This document shows positions 1 through 8,714 of a stretch of 64,000 bases of DNA, piece after piece. The stretch comes from Alphaproteobacteria bacterium. Its GTDB lineage: Bacteria > Pseudomonadota > Alphaproteobacteria > UBA828. Made by a program: the position numbers and the translations under genes. The notes under the pieces are model-generated. The model ran no database searches. It saw nothing but the letters and a program-made list of their open reading frames with translations, and was not told the origin of the DNA. Location of the stretch: assembly GCA_022820945.1 (NCBI GenBank), contig JAJEEP010000047.1:40766-104765 (forward strand). Direction: 5' to 3'. Numbering within the stretch: position 1 is the stretch's first letter; each line of letters begins with the position of its first letter.

Positions 1-449
1 AGCGCGATCCAGAGGGCCAGACCGGCCACGAACTTGAGATAGCCCCAGAACGTCCACGGCTTCTGGACCAGGAGCTCCGGGTCGTGACCGGCGACCTTGG
101 TGTGTCGGTGGTGGGCGAAATGGAAGAAGCGCTGGTAGTTGTGGGCATAGAAGCGCGGAAAGCTCGCCAGGTGGCCGAAGGCGTCGTTGAGGGTTCGGTT
201 GCGGAAGACCGTCCAATGCCCGAGCTCGTGCTGGCCCGCGTAGCAGAAGCCCCAGAGGATGACGCCCTGGGCCACGAACGCCGGCGCCACCCACCAGCTG
301 CCCCACAGCGCATAGATGGCGTAGCCGATAAGCCCCGCGGCGCCAAGCTGGCTCAGAGTCTGGAGCCAGCCCAGGAGATCGGAGCGCCGCGAGAGCGCCT
401 TGAGGCGCTTTGCCTCGATCAGGTCCTTGCGGGCGATCCAGTCGTCCAT
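1..449 (-). CDS. Fatty acid desaturase family protein (C-terminus cut by window edge)
   Basis: The first 149 residues of a membrane di-iron desaturase are visible. The ATG at 449 opens a frame that is still open at base 1, so the C-terminal half and the third histidine box lie outside. Two histidine boxes are seen: HELGH at residues 74-78 and HFAHHRH at 110-116, which in this family bind the di-iron centre that desaturates or hydroxylates an acyl chain at the inner membrane. Hydrophobic stretches at about 36-50 and 55-70 precede the first box. The gene starts 4 bp after the stop of the CRTAC1-like gene and is probably the last gene of the operon that begins at 7073. Substrate and regiochemistry cannot be told; a carotenoid ketolase or other di-iron hydroxylase is an alternative. 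Confidence 0.85.
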   Translation of the reverse strand, partial: MDDWIARKDLIEAKRLKALSRRSDLLGWLQTLSQLGAAGLIGYAIYALWGSWWVAPAFVAQGVILWGFCYAGQHELGHWTVFRNRTLNDAFGHLASFPRFYAHNYQRFFHFAHHRHTKVAGHDPELLVQKPWTFWGYLKFVAGLALWIA

Positions 450-453
450 GCCG

Positions 454-2115
454 TCACCCGGTCTCGTGCGCTGCGGCCAGAGTACGCCCACGCTCGATCA
501 CCACAAAGCGGTTTGCGGCGGTGTGCTGCCAGGGGCTCCAGGTACCGTCCGGCCACTGGACGCGGATCTCGGCAGTCTCGGCCGCGCCCAGGCCGAGGTG
601 AAGCCAGCCGGCCTGCCCGCTGACATGACCGCCGCCGACCACGACCTCGTGGCGCTGGATGCGGCCGGAGGCGCGCACCTCGATCCATGCGCCGATGGCG
701 TTCCGGTTGGCCTCTTCCTGCCGCAGCATGACCTGAAGCCAGTGGCTGCTGACCCGGCTCCGATTGTGCAGGATTTCGACGTTGGCCATGCGGTTCACGA
801 CGACGATGTCGAGCAGCCCATCGAGGTCGAGGTCGATCACGGCGCCGCCGCGACTCCGCCGCATGCTGGCCGCGCCCGCCTCAACCGAGGCCTCGCGGAA
901 GCGCCCGTCGGGGCCGCCCAGAAGCAGGTTGTTCGGGTCCTCCGCCGCGGCCTCCTCCATCTCCTCCACGTTGCCCTTGGCGACGAAGAGATCGATCCAG
1001 CCGTCGTTGTTCACGTCGGCGAACTGCGAATGCCAGGCGGTCGACGGGCGCTCGTCGGCGCCCGCATGGGGGCGTTTGGCCTCCACGCCGCGTTCGAAGG
1101 CGATCTCGCGGAACTCGGGTCCGGCAATGCTGCCCGGCGCGAGCGTGCGCAGCCTGTTTGCCCCCATGTTGGAGAGGAAGTAGTCGGGCAACCCGTCGCC
1201 GTTGAGATCGTGGCTGGCGATCCCCATGCCCCAGATTCTGAGGCGCGGCCAGCCGTCGGCCCTGCCGTAGAGCCGGGGCTCGGCGCCTAGGTGCCAGAGT
1301 TGCTCCTCGCCGGTGTCCTCGTGATAGAAGCGGTCGTTGCTGACGCGCAGGTCCGGGCGCCCCGTGCGGCTCCAGTCGGAGAACAGCATGGAGAGCGGGC
1401 AGTGGCCGGGGCTGAGGCGCACCGCCGGCCCGTACGTTGCCGCACTCGCACCGGCCGGGCGGAACAGGACATTGTCCGGACAGGCCGCGGTCGGCGCCGC
1501 GCCGGTCGCCGAATCGCCGAAGGGCGTGTGCATGGCTGCCCACATGTCGGGATCGACGTAGTTGCCGAAGGCGAGGGTCGGCAGCCGGTTGTCGCCCTCC
1601 CAGACGGCGCTGAAGGCGGTGGTCCAGCCGTCGCCGCCGGCAACGCCCCAAGCCTCGTCGGCCCGCGCGAATCGGCAGTCGCCGAGCCCCCGGTAGAGCC
1701 GGTTCGCGCCCAGCCGGAGCACGGCGAGATCCATCGTGCCGTCGCCGTCGATATCCAGCGGATAGGCGCCGGTCACGCCGGTCTCGACGAGCTCGCTGTC
1801 GTCCACTGCCGAGAAGCGCAGCGTGCCCAGCGCGCTCACGTTGCGGTAGAGCGCGGACGGGCTCGCACCGCCCGCGAAGAGGAGGTCCGGGTCGCCGTCG
1901 AGGTCGCAGTCGAAGGCGGCGACTCCGCCGCCCACGTAATGCGTCCAGTCGCCGGTATAGGCGTGCTCGATGCCGGCCGTGGCAGCGACATCGACGAAGC
2001 GCGGCGCTTGGGGCTCGGTGTTGTCGGCAGCCTGCGAGCCGGCCGTGCCGGCAGCTACCGCGAGCAGAGCCACCGCCGCGATGGCTGCGCTCGCACGCTC
2101 ATGCCACCGCGCCAT
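454..2115 (-). CDS. CRTAC1 family protein with FG-GAP/VCBS repeats and a C-terminal ASPIC/UnbV domain
   Basis: The 553-residue protein begins with an apparent Sec signal peptide (hydrophobic core at about 10-25, then Ala-rich). It carries several calcium-binding repeat motifs of the D-x-D-x-D-G type, for example DCDLDGDPD near 69, DIDGDGTMD near 122, DLNGDGLPD near 303, DVNNDGWID near 365 and DLDLDGLLD near 430, which suggests a beta-propeller. The end (about 470-540, with GAWIEV and VQWPDG) fits the ASPIC/UnbV domain. The family is secreted or periplasmic and its biochemical role is mostly unknown. An SD-like GAGGA lies before the ATG. It sits 21 bp after livM and 4 bp before the desaturase gene, so it looks co-transcribed with the importer. 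That link is inferred from spacing only. Confidence 0.85.
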   Translation of the reverse strand: MARWHERASAAIAAVALLAVAAGTAGSQAADNTEPQAPRFVDVAATAGIEHAYTGDWTHYVGGGVAAFDCDLDGDPDLLFAGGASPSALYRNVSALGTLRFSAVDDSELVETGVTGAYPLDIDGDGTMDLAVLRLGANRLYRGLGDCRFARADEAWGVAGGDGWTTAFSAVWEGDNRLPTLAFGNYVDPDMWAAMHTPFGDSATGAAPTAACPDNVLFRPAGASAATYGPAVRLSPGHCPLSMLFSDWSRTGRPDLRVSNDRFYHEDTGEEQLWHLGAEPRLYGRADGWPRLRIWGMGIASHDLNGDGLPDYFLSNMGANRLRTLAPGSIAGPEFREIAFERGVEAKRPHAGADERPSTAWHSQFADVNNDGWIDLFVAKGNVEEMEEAAAEDPNNLLLGGPDGRFREASVEAGAASMRRSRGGAVIDLDLDGLLDIVVVNRMANVEILHNRSRVSSHWLQVMLRQEEANRNAIGAWIEVRASGRIQRHEVVVGGGHVSGQAGWLHLGLGAAETAEIRVQWPDGTWSPWQHTAANRFVVIERGRTLAAAHETG

Positions 2116-2136
2116 CGCGTTCGGTCCTCGGAGAGT

Positions 2137-3195
2137 CTAGTCGGAAGCAGCCGAGCGTCGTCGCAGTCTCTCGGCCAATTGCTGCTCGATGCGTTGGACC
2201 AGAGGAATCCGCTGCAGGCGCTTGCAAATGGATTCGATCGCGCCGGCCACGCCTTCCGGCAGGAAGATCATGAAGAGCAGGACCACCACCCCAAGGCCGA
2301 CATTCCTTAGATCGGAGAACTCCTTGAAGAACTCGTCGGCAACCATCAGCAGGCCCGCGCCGAGAAGAGGACCCCAAGTGCGTCCGATGCCGCCGACCAC
2401 GAGCATCGAGATTAGGAACAGAAGGAGCGGGAAGGCCACGAGGTTGGAGCCGACCGAGCCGAAGTGCGCCGCGTAGAAGCTGCCCGCCATGGCGGTCAGG
2501 AAGGACGAGGCAGCGAAGACGATGAGCTGGTACTTGAAGACGCTCACGCCGCGCGAGGTGGCGAGCTCCTCGTTGTCGCGCAGAGCCTTGAAGGCGAGCC
2601 CGATGCGGCTCTGGGTCATGGCCACGGTAAAGATGAGTGCGACGATGAGGAGGCCCAGCATCGTGTAGTAGTCGCCCATCATCCAGTTGCGCCCGCCCAG
2701 AACCTCGCGCCAGCCGAAGGTGCCGAAGTCGCCGAGCCCCTGCGCGCCGCCGGTGAACGAGACGCAGGTCGCTGGATTGATGACCTTGTTGAGCGCGCTG
2801 CAGTCGGAATCGGTCTGGATCAGCACGAACATGGTCTGCGAGATTGCAAGCGTCAGCAGCGCCACGTAGATGCCCCGCATCCTGAGGCAGGCGAGGCCGA
2901 TGAAAATGCTGAAGACGACCCCGGCAGCACCGGCCACAGGGAAGGTAGGCCACAGGCTCCAGTCCAGGTAGCGGCCCATCAGCGCCGTCGTGTAGGCGCC
3001 GAAGGCGAAGATCGCGAGCTGCGCCAGCGAGAAGATGCCGGCGACGCCGAACACCAGGTTCCACTGGCTAACGACGGTCGCGTAGCAGAAGAGCAGCAAC
3101 GCGCTCGCGATGATGTAGCGGGGGATTCCCATGAAGGGGAACGCCGCCGCCACCGCCAGCAGGATGGCGAAGAAGACGTAATCGCGGGTCTTCAT
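2137..3195 (-). CDS. livM: Branched-chain amino acid-type ABC transporter permease LivM
   Basis: This 352-residue polytopic membrane protein is one of the two transmembrane subunits of a HAAT importer. It shows the usual LivM features: a motif GIFSLAQLAIFAFGAY near residue 52, several predicted membrane spans, and the coupling segment ALRDNEELATSRGVSVF near 205 that contacts the ATPase. An insert of about 30 residues containing Cys lies in the periplasmic loop around 125-160. The ATG at 3195 is 10 bp after the livH stop. The C-terminus has a basic tail after LPEGVAGAIESI. The real substrate of the transporter is not shown by this subunit. Confidence 0.93.
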   Translation of the reverse strand: MKTRDYVFFAILLAVAAAFPFMGIPRYIIASALLLFCYATVVSQWNLVFGVAGIFSLAQLAIFAFGAYTTALMGRYLDWSLWPTFPVAGAAGVVFSIFIGLACLRMRGIYVALLTLAISQTMFVLIQTDSDCSALNKVINPATCVSFTGGAQGLGDFGTFGWREVLGGRNWMMGDYYTMLGLLIVALIFTVAMTQSRIGLAFKALRDNEELATSRGVSVFKYQLIVFAASSFLTAMAGSFYAAHFGSVGSNLVAFPLLLFLISMLVVGGIGRTWGPLLGAGLLMVADEFFKEFSDLRNVGLGVVVLLFMIFLPEGVAGAIESICKRLQRIPLVQRIEQQLAERLRRRSAASD

Positions 3196-3205
3196 CGCGC
3201 CGCCC

Positions 3206-4099
3206 TCACTGCCTTGCGATCTGGTGTTTGCCGAAGAGCCCGGCGGGGCGCCAGATGATGGCGATGACCACCACGACGAGCATGGCGAGGAAGCCCCACT
3301 TGTCGGCGAGGAGCACCTTGACGGCCGCCTCCACCATGCCGATCAAAAGTGCGGCATAGAGCGCGCCCGTCATATTGCCGAGGCCCGCGAGCACGATGAC
3401 GATGAACGCCTTGAGCATCGGCGTCTGGCCCATCAGCGGTACGACATCCTTGAAGGAGCTCAGCATGATGCCGGCGACGCCCGCGAGCCCGCTCGCGAGC
3501 GCCAGCACGATGACGTAGACACGCTTGACCTTGACGCCCATCAGGCGCGCGGCGTCGCGGTTCTGCGCAGTCGCGCGGATGGCGCGGCCCATGGTCGTAC
3601 GCGTGAGGAAGAGTGCCACGAGCACGATGAGCACCACCGCAACCGCCCATATGATGATGCGCTGATAGCTGACCGGGACGTCGCCGACGAGGAACGAATC
3701 GGCGCCGAGCGAGAGCGGCTGCGCGTAAGGCGCCGCCTGGAACCATTCGCGCAGGATCTTCATCAGGCCTGCTTCCAGCGCCATGCCGAGCCCGAAGGTA
3801 GCGATGATGATCGTCACCTCGAAATTCTTCTGGCGCAGCATCCAGTGGGCCGAGATGAAGTAGATCCCCGCACCGAAGAGCCCGCCGGCGAGGAACGCGA
3901 AGGGGCCCGCGAACCAAAGAGGCAAGCCCCATCCCTCGGCCCAGACGAGCACGAAGTAGGCGCCGAGCGTCATGATGATGCCGTGGCTCATGTTGAGCAT
4001 GTTGAACGCGCCCCAGACGAGGGCGAGCCCAACGGCGGCCAGCGCATACATGGCGCCGAAGGTGAGGCCGCTGACGATGATCTGAATGAAGAAATTCAC
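3206..4099 (-). CDS. livH: Branched-chain amino acid-type ABC transporter permease LivH
   Basis: The protein has 297 residues and the typical LivH start (GLTFGAMYALAAVGLALVWG) followed by NMSHG near 37. The conserved cytoplasmic coupling segment RAIRATAQNRDAARLMG lies near 193, and the last third carries GLGNMTGALYAALLIG. It pairs with LivM to form the membrane channel. Translation starts at a GTG at 4099. It lies 18 bp after livF and 10 bp before livM. Confidence 0.93.
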   Translation of the reverse strand: MNFFIQIIVSGLTFGAMYALAAVGLALVWGAFNMLNMSHGIIMTLGAYFVLVWAEGWGLPLWFAGPFAFLAGGLFGAGIYFISAHWMLRQKNFEVTIIIATFGLGMALEAGLMKILREWFQAAPYAQPLSLGADSFLVGDVPVSYQRIIIWAVAVVLIVLVALFLTRTTMGRAIRATAQNRDAARLMGVKVKRVYVIVLALASGLAGVAGIMLSSFKDVVPLMGQTPMLKAFIVIVLAGLGNMTGALYAALLIGMVEAAVKVLLADKWGFLAMLVVVVIAIIWRPAGLFGKHQIARQ

Positions 4100-4117
4100 T
4101 GTGCGTCGCCGATACCG

Positions 4118-4834
4118 TCAGCCGCCGAGGTAGGTCTCGAGGATTTGCTGGTTGGAATGGAGCTCCTCGCCGTCGCCGGCCCAGACGATCTGGCCCGTGT
4201 CGAGCAGGTGTATACGATCGGCGAGGTCGATGATCCGGCTCGCATTCTCCTCGACCAGCAGGATCGTGCGCCCCGAGGCCTTGAGGTCGGTGATGATCTC
4301 GTAGATCTGGTCGATGACGATGGGCGCTAGACCGAGCGAGGGCTCGTCGATCATCAGGATTCGCCCGCCGGCAAGCAGCCCGCGGCCGATGGCGAGCATG
4401 CGGCGCTCGCCGCCGGAGAGCGTGCGCGCGAGCTGCGTCGTGCGCTCCTTCAGCCGGGGCAGGATCTCGTAGATCTTCTCGACATCCTGGTCGAAGGTCT
4501 TGCGCACCCGGGGCAGGTAAGCGCCCATCTTGAGGTTGTCGTAGACGCTCATGTCCGGGAAGAGCATGTCGCCCTGAGGGATCAGGACAACGCCGAGCCC
4601 GACGACCGTTTCCGCCTCGGCGCCCTCGATCTTCCGCCCCGCCAGCTCGATCCGGCCGGCGGTCGGCTTGAGCAGGCCGGCGACGCACCGCAGCAGCGTG
4701 GTCTTGCCGTGCCCGTTGGGGCCGAGGAGGGTGATGAGCCCGCCTTCGGGCACATCGAAGGAAACGTCCTTGAGGACGCTTTGACCTTCGTACCCTGCGT
4801 ACAGGTTCTGAACGGAGAGGAGCGGCTCAGCCAT
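4118..4834 (-). CDS. livF: ABC transporter ATP-binding protein LivF
   Basis: This 238-residue ATPase powers the HAAT importer encoded around it. The Walker A motif GPNGHGKTT is near residue 38, with His in place of the more common Ala. LSGGERRMLAIGRGL is the signature, and ILMIDEPSLGLAPI is the Walker B region typical of LivF. The switch histidine is replaced by the LivF-type ILLVEENAS segment. The start codon overlaps the end of livG by 8 bp, which suggests translational coupling of the two ATPase subunits. Confidence 0.93.
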   Translation of the reverse strand: MAEPLLSVQNLYAGYEGQSVLKDVSFDVPEGGLITLLGPNGHGKTTLLRCVAGLLKPTAGRIELAGRKIEGAEAETVVGLGVVLIPQGDMLFPDMSVYDNLKMGAYLPRVRKTFDQDVEKIYEILPRLKERTTQLARTLSGGERRMLAIGRGLLAGGRILMIDEPSLGLAPIVIDQIYEIITDLKASGRTILLVEENASRIIDLADRIHLLDTGQIVWAGDGEELHSNQQILETYLGG

Positions 4835-5633
4835 CGGCGGCCGCCCGTTCCGCCAGCATGTGCTGCAAGCGGTCAGCCGTGCCTTCGCCGAGATAGACCT
4901 CGACGACGCGCCGGTCGCTCAGCAGCCCCTGTGTGTCGCCTTCATAGATCTTCTCGCCGTGATGCATGATGACGACCCGCGTCGAGACCTGGAGCAGGAA
5001 GCGCATCACGTGCTCGATCAGGATGATCGTCATCCCCACATCGGCGAGGCCCTGGACGATCTCCATCACGTCGTCGACCTCGTGCGGATTGAGGCCGCCC
5101 ACCGGCTCGTCGATGAGGAGCAGCTTGGGCTCAGTGGCGACCGCGCTGGCGAGCATCAGCAGCTTGCGCTCGAGCACGGGCACGTCGCGGGCGACCGTAT
5201 CGGCGCGGTCGGTGAGCCGGCAAAGCTCCAGCGCGCGTTCCACTCGCTCCCGCACGGCTCGCGAGAAGGTCACCGCGGGAACGCCACGATCGCCGAGCCC
5301 GAAGGCCGAGCCGATCAGCACGTTCTGGCGAATCGTGAGAGAGTCGAAGCCCGCGTTGAGCTGGAAGGTGCGGGCCATCCCCCGATGGCAGATGAGATCG
5401 GGGCGGACCTTGGAGATGTCTCGCCCCTCCAGCTCGATGTCGCCGCTGGTGGCGGGATTGATGCCCGAGATCACGTCGAGGAACGTGGTCTTGCCGGCGC
5501 CGTTGGGTCCGCCGATGCCGACCACATCCCCCGGATAAACGTCGAGATCGAAATCGTTTACCGCTGCCAGCGCGCCGAAATACTTGAAGACGTTACGGCA
5601 CGCCAGCAGCGGTGTACGTTCCCCGGAATTCAT
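4827..5633 (-). CDS. livG: ABC transporter ATP-binding protein LivG
   Basis: This is the second ATPase subunit (268 residues). Walker A GPNGAGKTTFLDVI is near 42, a Q-loop ARTFQ follows, and Walker B LLLIDEPVGGLNPHE is near 170. The usual LSGGQ signature is degenerate (VPVLERKLLMLASAVA), as in many LivG proteins. The C-terminus (about 245-268) is longer than usual and Ala-rich. It follows the binding-protein gene by 39 bp and overlaps livF by 8 bp. Confidence 0.92.
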   Translation of the reverse strand: MNSGERTPLLACRNVFKYFGALAAVNDFDLDVYPGDVVGIGGPNGAGKTTFLDVISGINPATSGDIELEGRDISKVRPDLICHRGMARTFQLNAGFDSLTIRQNVLIGSAFGLGDRGVPAVTFSRAVRERVERALELCRLTDRADTVARDVPVLERKLLMLASAVATEPKLLLIDEPVGGLNPHEVDDVMEIVQGLADVGMTIILIEHVMRFLLQVSTRVVIMHHGEKIYEGDTQGLLSDRRVVEVYLGEGTADRLQHMLAERAAADG

Positions 5634-5672
5634 CGATTGAACCGTGTTCCTATGCTTCCGGGGCGAAGGAGC

Positions 5673-7073
5673 CTAACTGGTGAGCCACGGCGGGGTCATC
5701 CAGTCGGCCGTGGCGTAGAGATCGGGCCCGACGAAGACCACGTCCTTGGTCCAGTCCTGACACTGCATCATGATGGTCGGCATGCCGAGCGAGGGATCGG
5801 GCGTCTCTGCCGGATAGGGCTGCGCAGACTGACCCCACATGAATTTGATGGTGCCCACCACGCCGCGATAGATCGATTCGCGCATGATGTCGCAGACCTT
5901 CTTGTTCTGCTCTATGCCATCGTAGGGCACGCCCGAGCCGCCGGCACGGCAGGCTGCGATCGCCCACAGGAAGTACGAGTCGTACACCTGCCCCCCGACC
6001 ATCGGGGTCATATCCTCGCCCCAGCGGTCGCGGATCTTCCTCGAGAAGGTGTTGCCGATCTCGTCCTGGAGTGTCCCGATCGTGGTCGAGCAGAACACGC
6101 CTTCCCCGGTTTCCTTCACGATGTCGAGGAAGGCCCGCTGCTGCAGCGCATACTGCACGTAGACCAAGCTGTTGGTCGGGTTCTCGGCGAAGCCGGTGAC
6201 CAGGCCCGTCTGATCGGTCGGGAATCCGTGGGTCGCCGCGATAATCGCGGGGTCGGCCTCACGCGCCCGCACCAGTGCCGGTCCCCAGTCGTCAACCGGC
6301 TGGGTCACGACATCGTCGATCGCGAGTTCCCAACCGAACTGCGGCGCCGTGTCGCGGATCGCGGCAGCGATGGTGATGGCATAGTCGATGCTGCCCGAGA
6401 ACAGCACGAACTTGTTGTTCGGGCGCGTCCACTTGCCGAGCTTCTCAAGCTCGTCGAGGAAGTAGATCAGGCCCGAGCCGTAATAGTACTCCGACGGGTC
6501 GTCCTGGAAGATGCACCAGTAGCGATCCGGATTGTCTCTCACCGCGAACTGGTGTCCGTACTGCGTGTTGTCGTGCATGTACGGGATGCCCGCATCCGCG
6601 ATGGTGTCGTACTCCGCTCGGACCGAGAGCGAATTGTAGCCGTTGATGATGGCGTGCACTTCGTGCCGGTCGATCAGGCGCCGCGCGGCCGAGGTCACCG
6701 TCTCGGCGGTGATCTCCTTGGTGTCCTCGTAGTGGACCTCGATAGGCCGGCCGTTGATGCCGCCATAGGAGTTGATCTCCTCCACCGCGAGCGTGATGCC
6801 CGCCTCGAAGTTGCGCGAATCCTCCGCGCCCCAGCCCGTATACGGCAGCATGGCGCCGACCGGGATCGGCTCGCCGTCGGCCTTGGCGCCGTTGTTGAGG
6901 GCTATGAGGGTGTTGGCCCCGGCCACGCCCATGGCGCCGATCGCCGCGGTGCCGGCCATCGACATGAAGCCCCGTCGCGACGGATTCAGCGGATCGATCA
7001 GACCGCCAGAGGCCTTGATCTCCTCGTCGAACTTCTGCTTCTTCGTCTGTTTCCGTTTGTGAAACCACTCCAT
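5673..7073 (-). CDS. HAAT-type ABC transporter substrate-binding protein with twin-arginine leader
   Basis: The 466-residue protein is the extracytoplasmic solute receptor of the adjacent Liv importer. The upstream frame is open to 7253, but the ATG at 7073 has a strong SD (AGGGGAGG) and gives the expected leader: a basic n-region, SRRGFM at 32-37, then a hydrophobic Ala/Gly core, which is a Tat signal with an unusually long n-region. The mature part begins with IPVGAMLPYTG and has a periplasmic-binding fold sequence (FEAGITLAVEEINSYGGING). The ligand is unknown. Amide-, urea- or amino-acid-type ligands are possible because an amidase gene is divergent next to it. Confidence 0.9.
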   Translation of the reverse strand: MEWFHKRKQTKKQKFDEEIKASGGLIDPLNPSRRGFMSMAGTAAIGAMGVAGANTLIALNNGAKADGEPIPVGAMLPYTGWGAEDSRNFEAGITLAVEEINSYGGINGRPIEVHYEDTKEITAETVTSAARRLIDRHEVHAIINGYNSLSVRAEYDTIADAGIPYMHDNTQYGHQFAVRDNPDRYWCIFQDDPSEYYYGSGLIYFLDELEKLGKWTRPNNKFVLFSGSIDYAITIAAAIRDTAPQFGWELAIDDVVTQPVDDWGPALVRAREADPAIIAATHGFPTDQTGLVTGFAENPTNSLVYVQYALQQRAFLDIVKETGEGVFCSTTIGTLQDEIGNTFSRKIRDRWGEDMTPMVGGQVYDSYFLWAIAACRAGGSGVPYDGIEQNKKVCDIMRESIYRGVVGTIKFMWGQSAQPYPAETPDPSLGMPTIMMQCQDWTKDVVFVGPDLYATADWMTPPWLTS

Positions 7074-7319
7074 CGAGCCGCCTCCCCTTGCTTGTGGTTC
7101 GAAGGTCGCACACCAGCCGGCGGACGAAGCGCCGCGCCGACCGAGTCTACAAGTTGTAAATGCGAGTTTAGCGAGGGCGCCGCAGACGGCGCAAGCGCGC
7201 AAAGCCCACCGCTTGGAGGCGGCGGGGCGTCGGCCCGCTCGGCTGCGCAGCACCAGCTGTCATGCGGCGGCGGGAGGGACTACAAAGACGGGCGCGTAGA
7301 CGGGAGCGGCGGGAGACAT
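7074..7319. promoter_or_regulatory. Divergent intergenic region with an 11-bp palindrome
   Basis: The 246 bp separate the start of the binding-protein operon (minus) from the amidase gene (plus), so promoters for both must lie here. A perfect palindrome TACAAGTTGTA occupies 7148-7158, in a locally AT-rich patch. It could be an operator for a dimeric regulator controlling both directions. No clear sigma-70 boxes were identified, and the regulator is not encoded next door. Confidence 0.4.
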
Positions 7320-8714
7320 ATGGCCGTGAGCGAAGATTGGAATCGGATGAGCGCGCTCGCGCTCGGCGCAGGGATAGAGAGCGGCACCATCGACCCGCGT
7401 GCGTTGACCGAGCACTTCCTCGAGCGAATCGAAGCTGCCGACGGCGACCGCGCGATCTACCTGCGCCTCACCGCCGAGCGTGCCCGCGCCGAGGCCGAGG
7501 CCGCCTACCGGCGCGCCCAGACCGGCTTCAGGCAATCGCCGCTCGACGGCGTGCCGATTTCGTGGAAGGACCTCTACGACAGCGCCGGCGACGTCACCGG
7601 CCACGGTACGCCGGCGCTGGCCGACCGCGTCCCCGCGCGCGATGCGACGGTGCTGGCACGCGCCACCCGCGCGGGCCTGGTCTGCCTGGGCAAGACCAAC
7701 CAGACCGAGTTCGCCTTCTCCATCCTCGGACTCAATCCCAAGCTGGGCACGCCGCCCAATCCCTTCGACGAGACCGTCGACCGCCTGCCGGGCGGCTCGT
7801 CTTCGGGCGCGGCCGTCTCCCTCTCGCGCGGGCTTGCTGCCGCCGCCATCGGCTCGGACACCGGTGGCTCCGTGCGGGTGCCAGCGGCGTGGAACGGCCT
7901 CGTCGGCCTCAAGACGAGCTTCGGGCTGCTGCCGCTCGATGGCGTGCTCGGCCTCAGCACCAGCATGGACACGGTCGGGCCGCTCACCCACGACGTGGCC
8001 GATGCCGCCGCGCTGTTCGCCGTGCTCGACGGGCGCTTCGGCGCGGGCAACCGCCCCGCGCCCGACCTCGAAGGCGCCACCCTCGACCGCACGCGCTTTG
8101 CGCTGCCGACCACCGTCGTCTGGGGCGCGCTCGATCCCCACGTGGAGGCCGCGACGCGCGGCGCCGTGGAGCGCCTGCGCGCGGCCGGCTGCGCCATCGA
8201 CGAGACGCCGGTGCCCGAGTTCGACGAGGCCGAGGCGCTGGTCGGCCGCCTCGGCCCCTATCATGCCGCCGAGTGCCACGCGCTCTGGTACGACGTGATC
8301 GAGATGCGGTCCGAGCTGGTCTACACGCCCATTCGGGAGCGCATCCGCTCGGGCGCCGCGATGTCGGCTACCGATGCCGCGCGGACGAAGCAGGGGCTCG
8401 CCGAGATCGCCGGACGCCTCCACGCGCGGATCGGGCGGCACGGCGTTCTCGTCATGCCCACGGTGGCGGTGAGCCCGCCGCCCATCGCGGACCTCGAAGC
8501 CGACATCGAGGTCTACCGGACCGCCAACGTCGCGGTCCTGCGCAACACGCGCCTCGCCAACTACCTCGCGTGCTGCGCGCTGACGTTCCCCTGCGGGCGG
8601 GACGGCAACGGCGTGCCGGTGGGGCTCATGCTGATGGCGCCGCCCGGCGACGAGGAGCGCCTGCTACGCCTGGGCAGCGCTATCGAGCCCGTGCTGGCCG
8701 CTGCGGGCGCGTGA
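7320..8714 (+). CDS. Amidase (amidase signature family)
   Basis: This 464-residue enzyme hydrolyses a carbon-nitrogen amide bond. The Ser-cisSer-Lys triad of the amidase signature family is visible: Lys83 in SWKDLYD, the cis-Ser in GGSSSGAAV (160-162) and the nucleophile Ser184 in GSDTGGSVR. The frame stays open far upstream, but the ATG at 7320 follows a GGGAG SD and matches the family N-terminus. The 3' end overlaps the convergent gpmI gene by 35 bp. Substrate is unknown; GatA is unlikely because no gatC or gatB is near. Its position divergent from a Liv importer suggests it may act on an imported amide. Confidence 0.9.
   Translation: MAVSEDWNRMSALALGAGIESGTIDPRALTEHFLERIEAADGDRAIYLRLTAERARAEAEAAYRRAQTGFRQSPLDGVPISWKDLYDSAGDVTGHGTPALADRVPARDATVLARATRAGLVCLGKTNQTEFAFSILGLNPKLGTPPNPFDETVDRLPGGSSSGAAVSLSRGLAAAAIGSDTGGSVRVPAAWNGLVGLKTSFGLLPLDGVLGLSTSMDTVGPLTHDVADAAALFAVLDGRFGAGNRPAPDLEGATLDRTRFALPTTVVWGALDPHVEAATRGAVERLRAAGCAIDETPVPEFDEAEALVGRLGPYHAAECHALWYDVIEMRSELVYTPIRERIRSGAAMSATDAARTKQGLAEIAGRLHARIGRHGVLVMPTVAVSPPPIADLEADIEVYRTANVAVLRNTRLANYLACCALTFPCGRDGNGVPVGLMLMAPPGDEERLLRLGSAIEPVLAAAGA

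Noticed and set aside
7073..7253. N-terminal extension of the first receptor
   Set aside because: The extra 60 residues precede a good SD and Tat leader at 7073 and would fill the divergent promoter region.
4860..7319. Very long plus-strand open frame opposite the first Liv operon
   Set aside because: It is a GC-rich shadow of the minus-strand livG and receptor genes; only its last part from 7320 is the real amidase gene.
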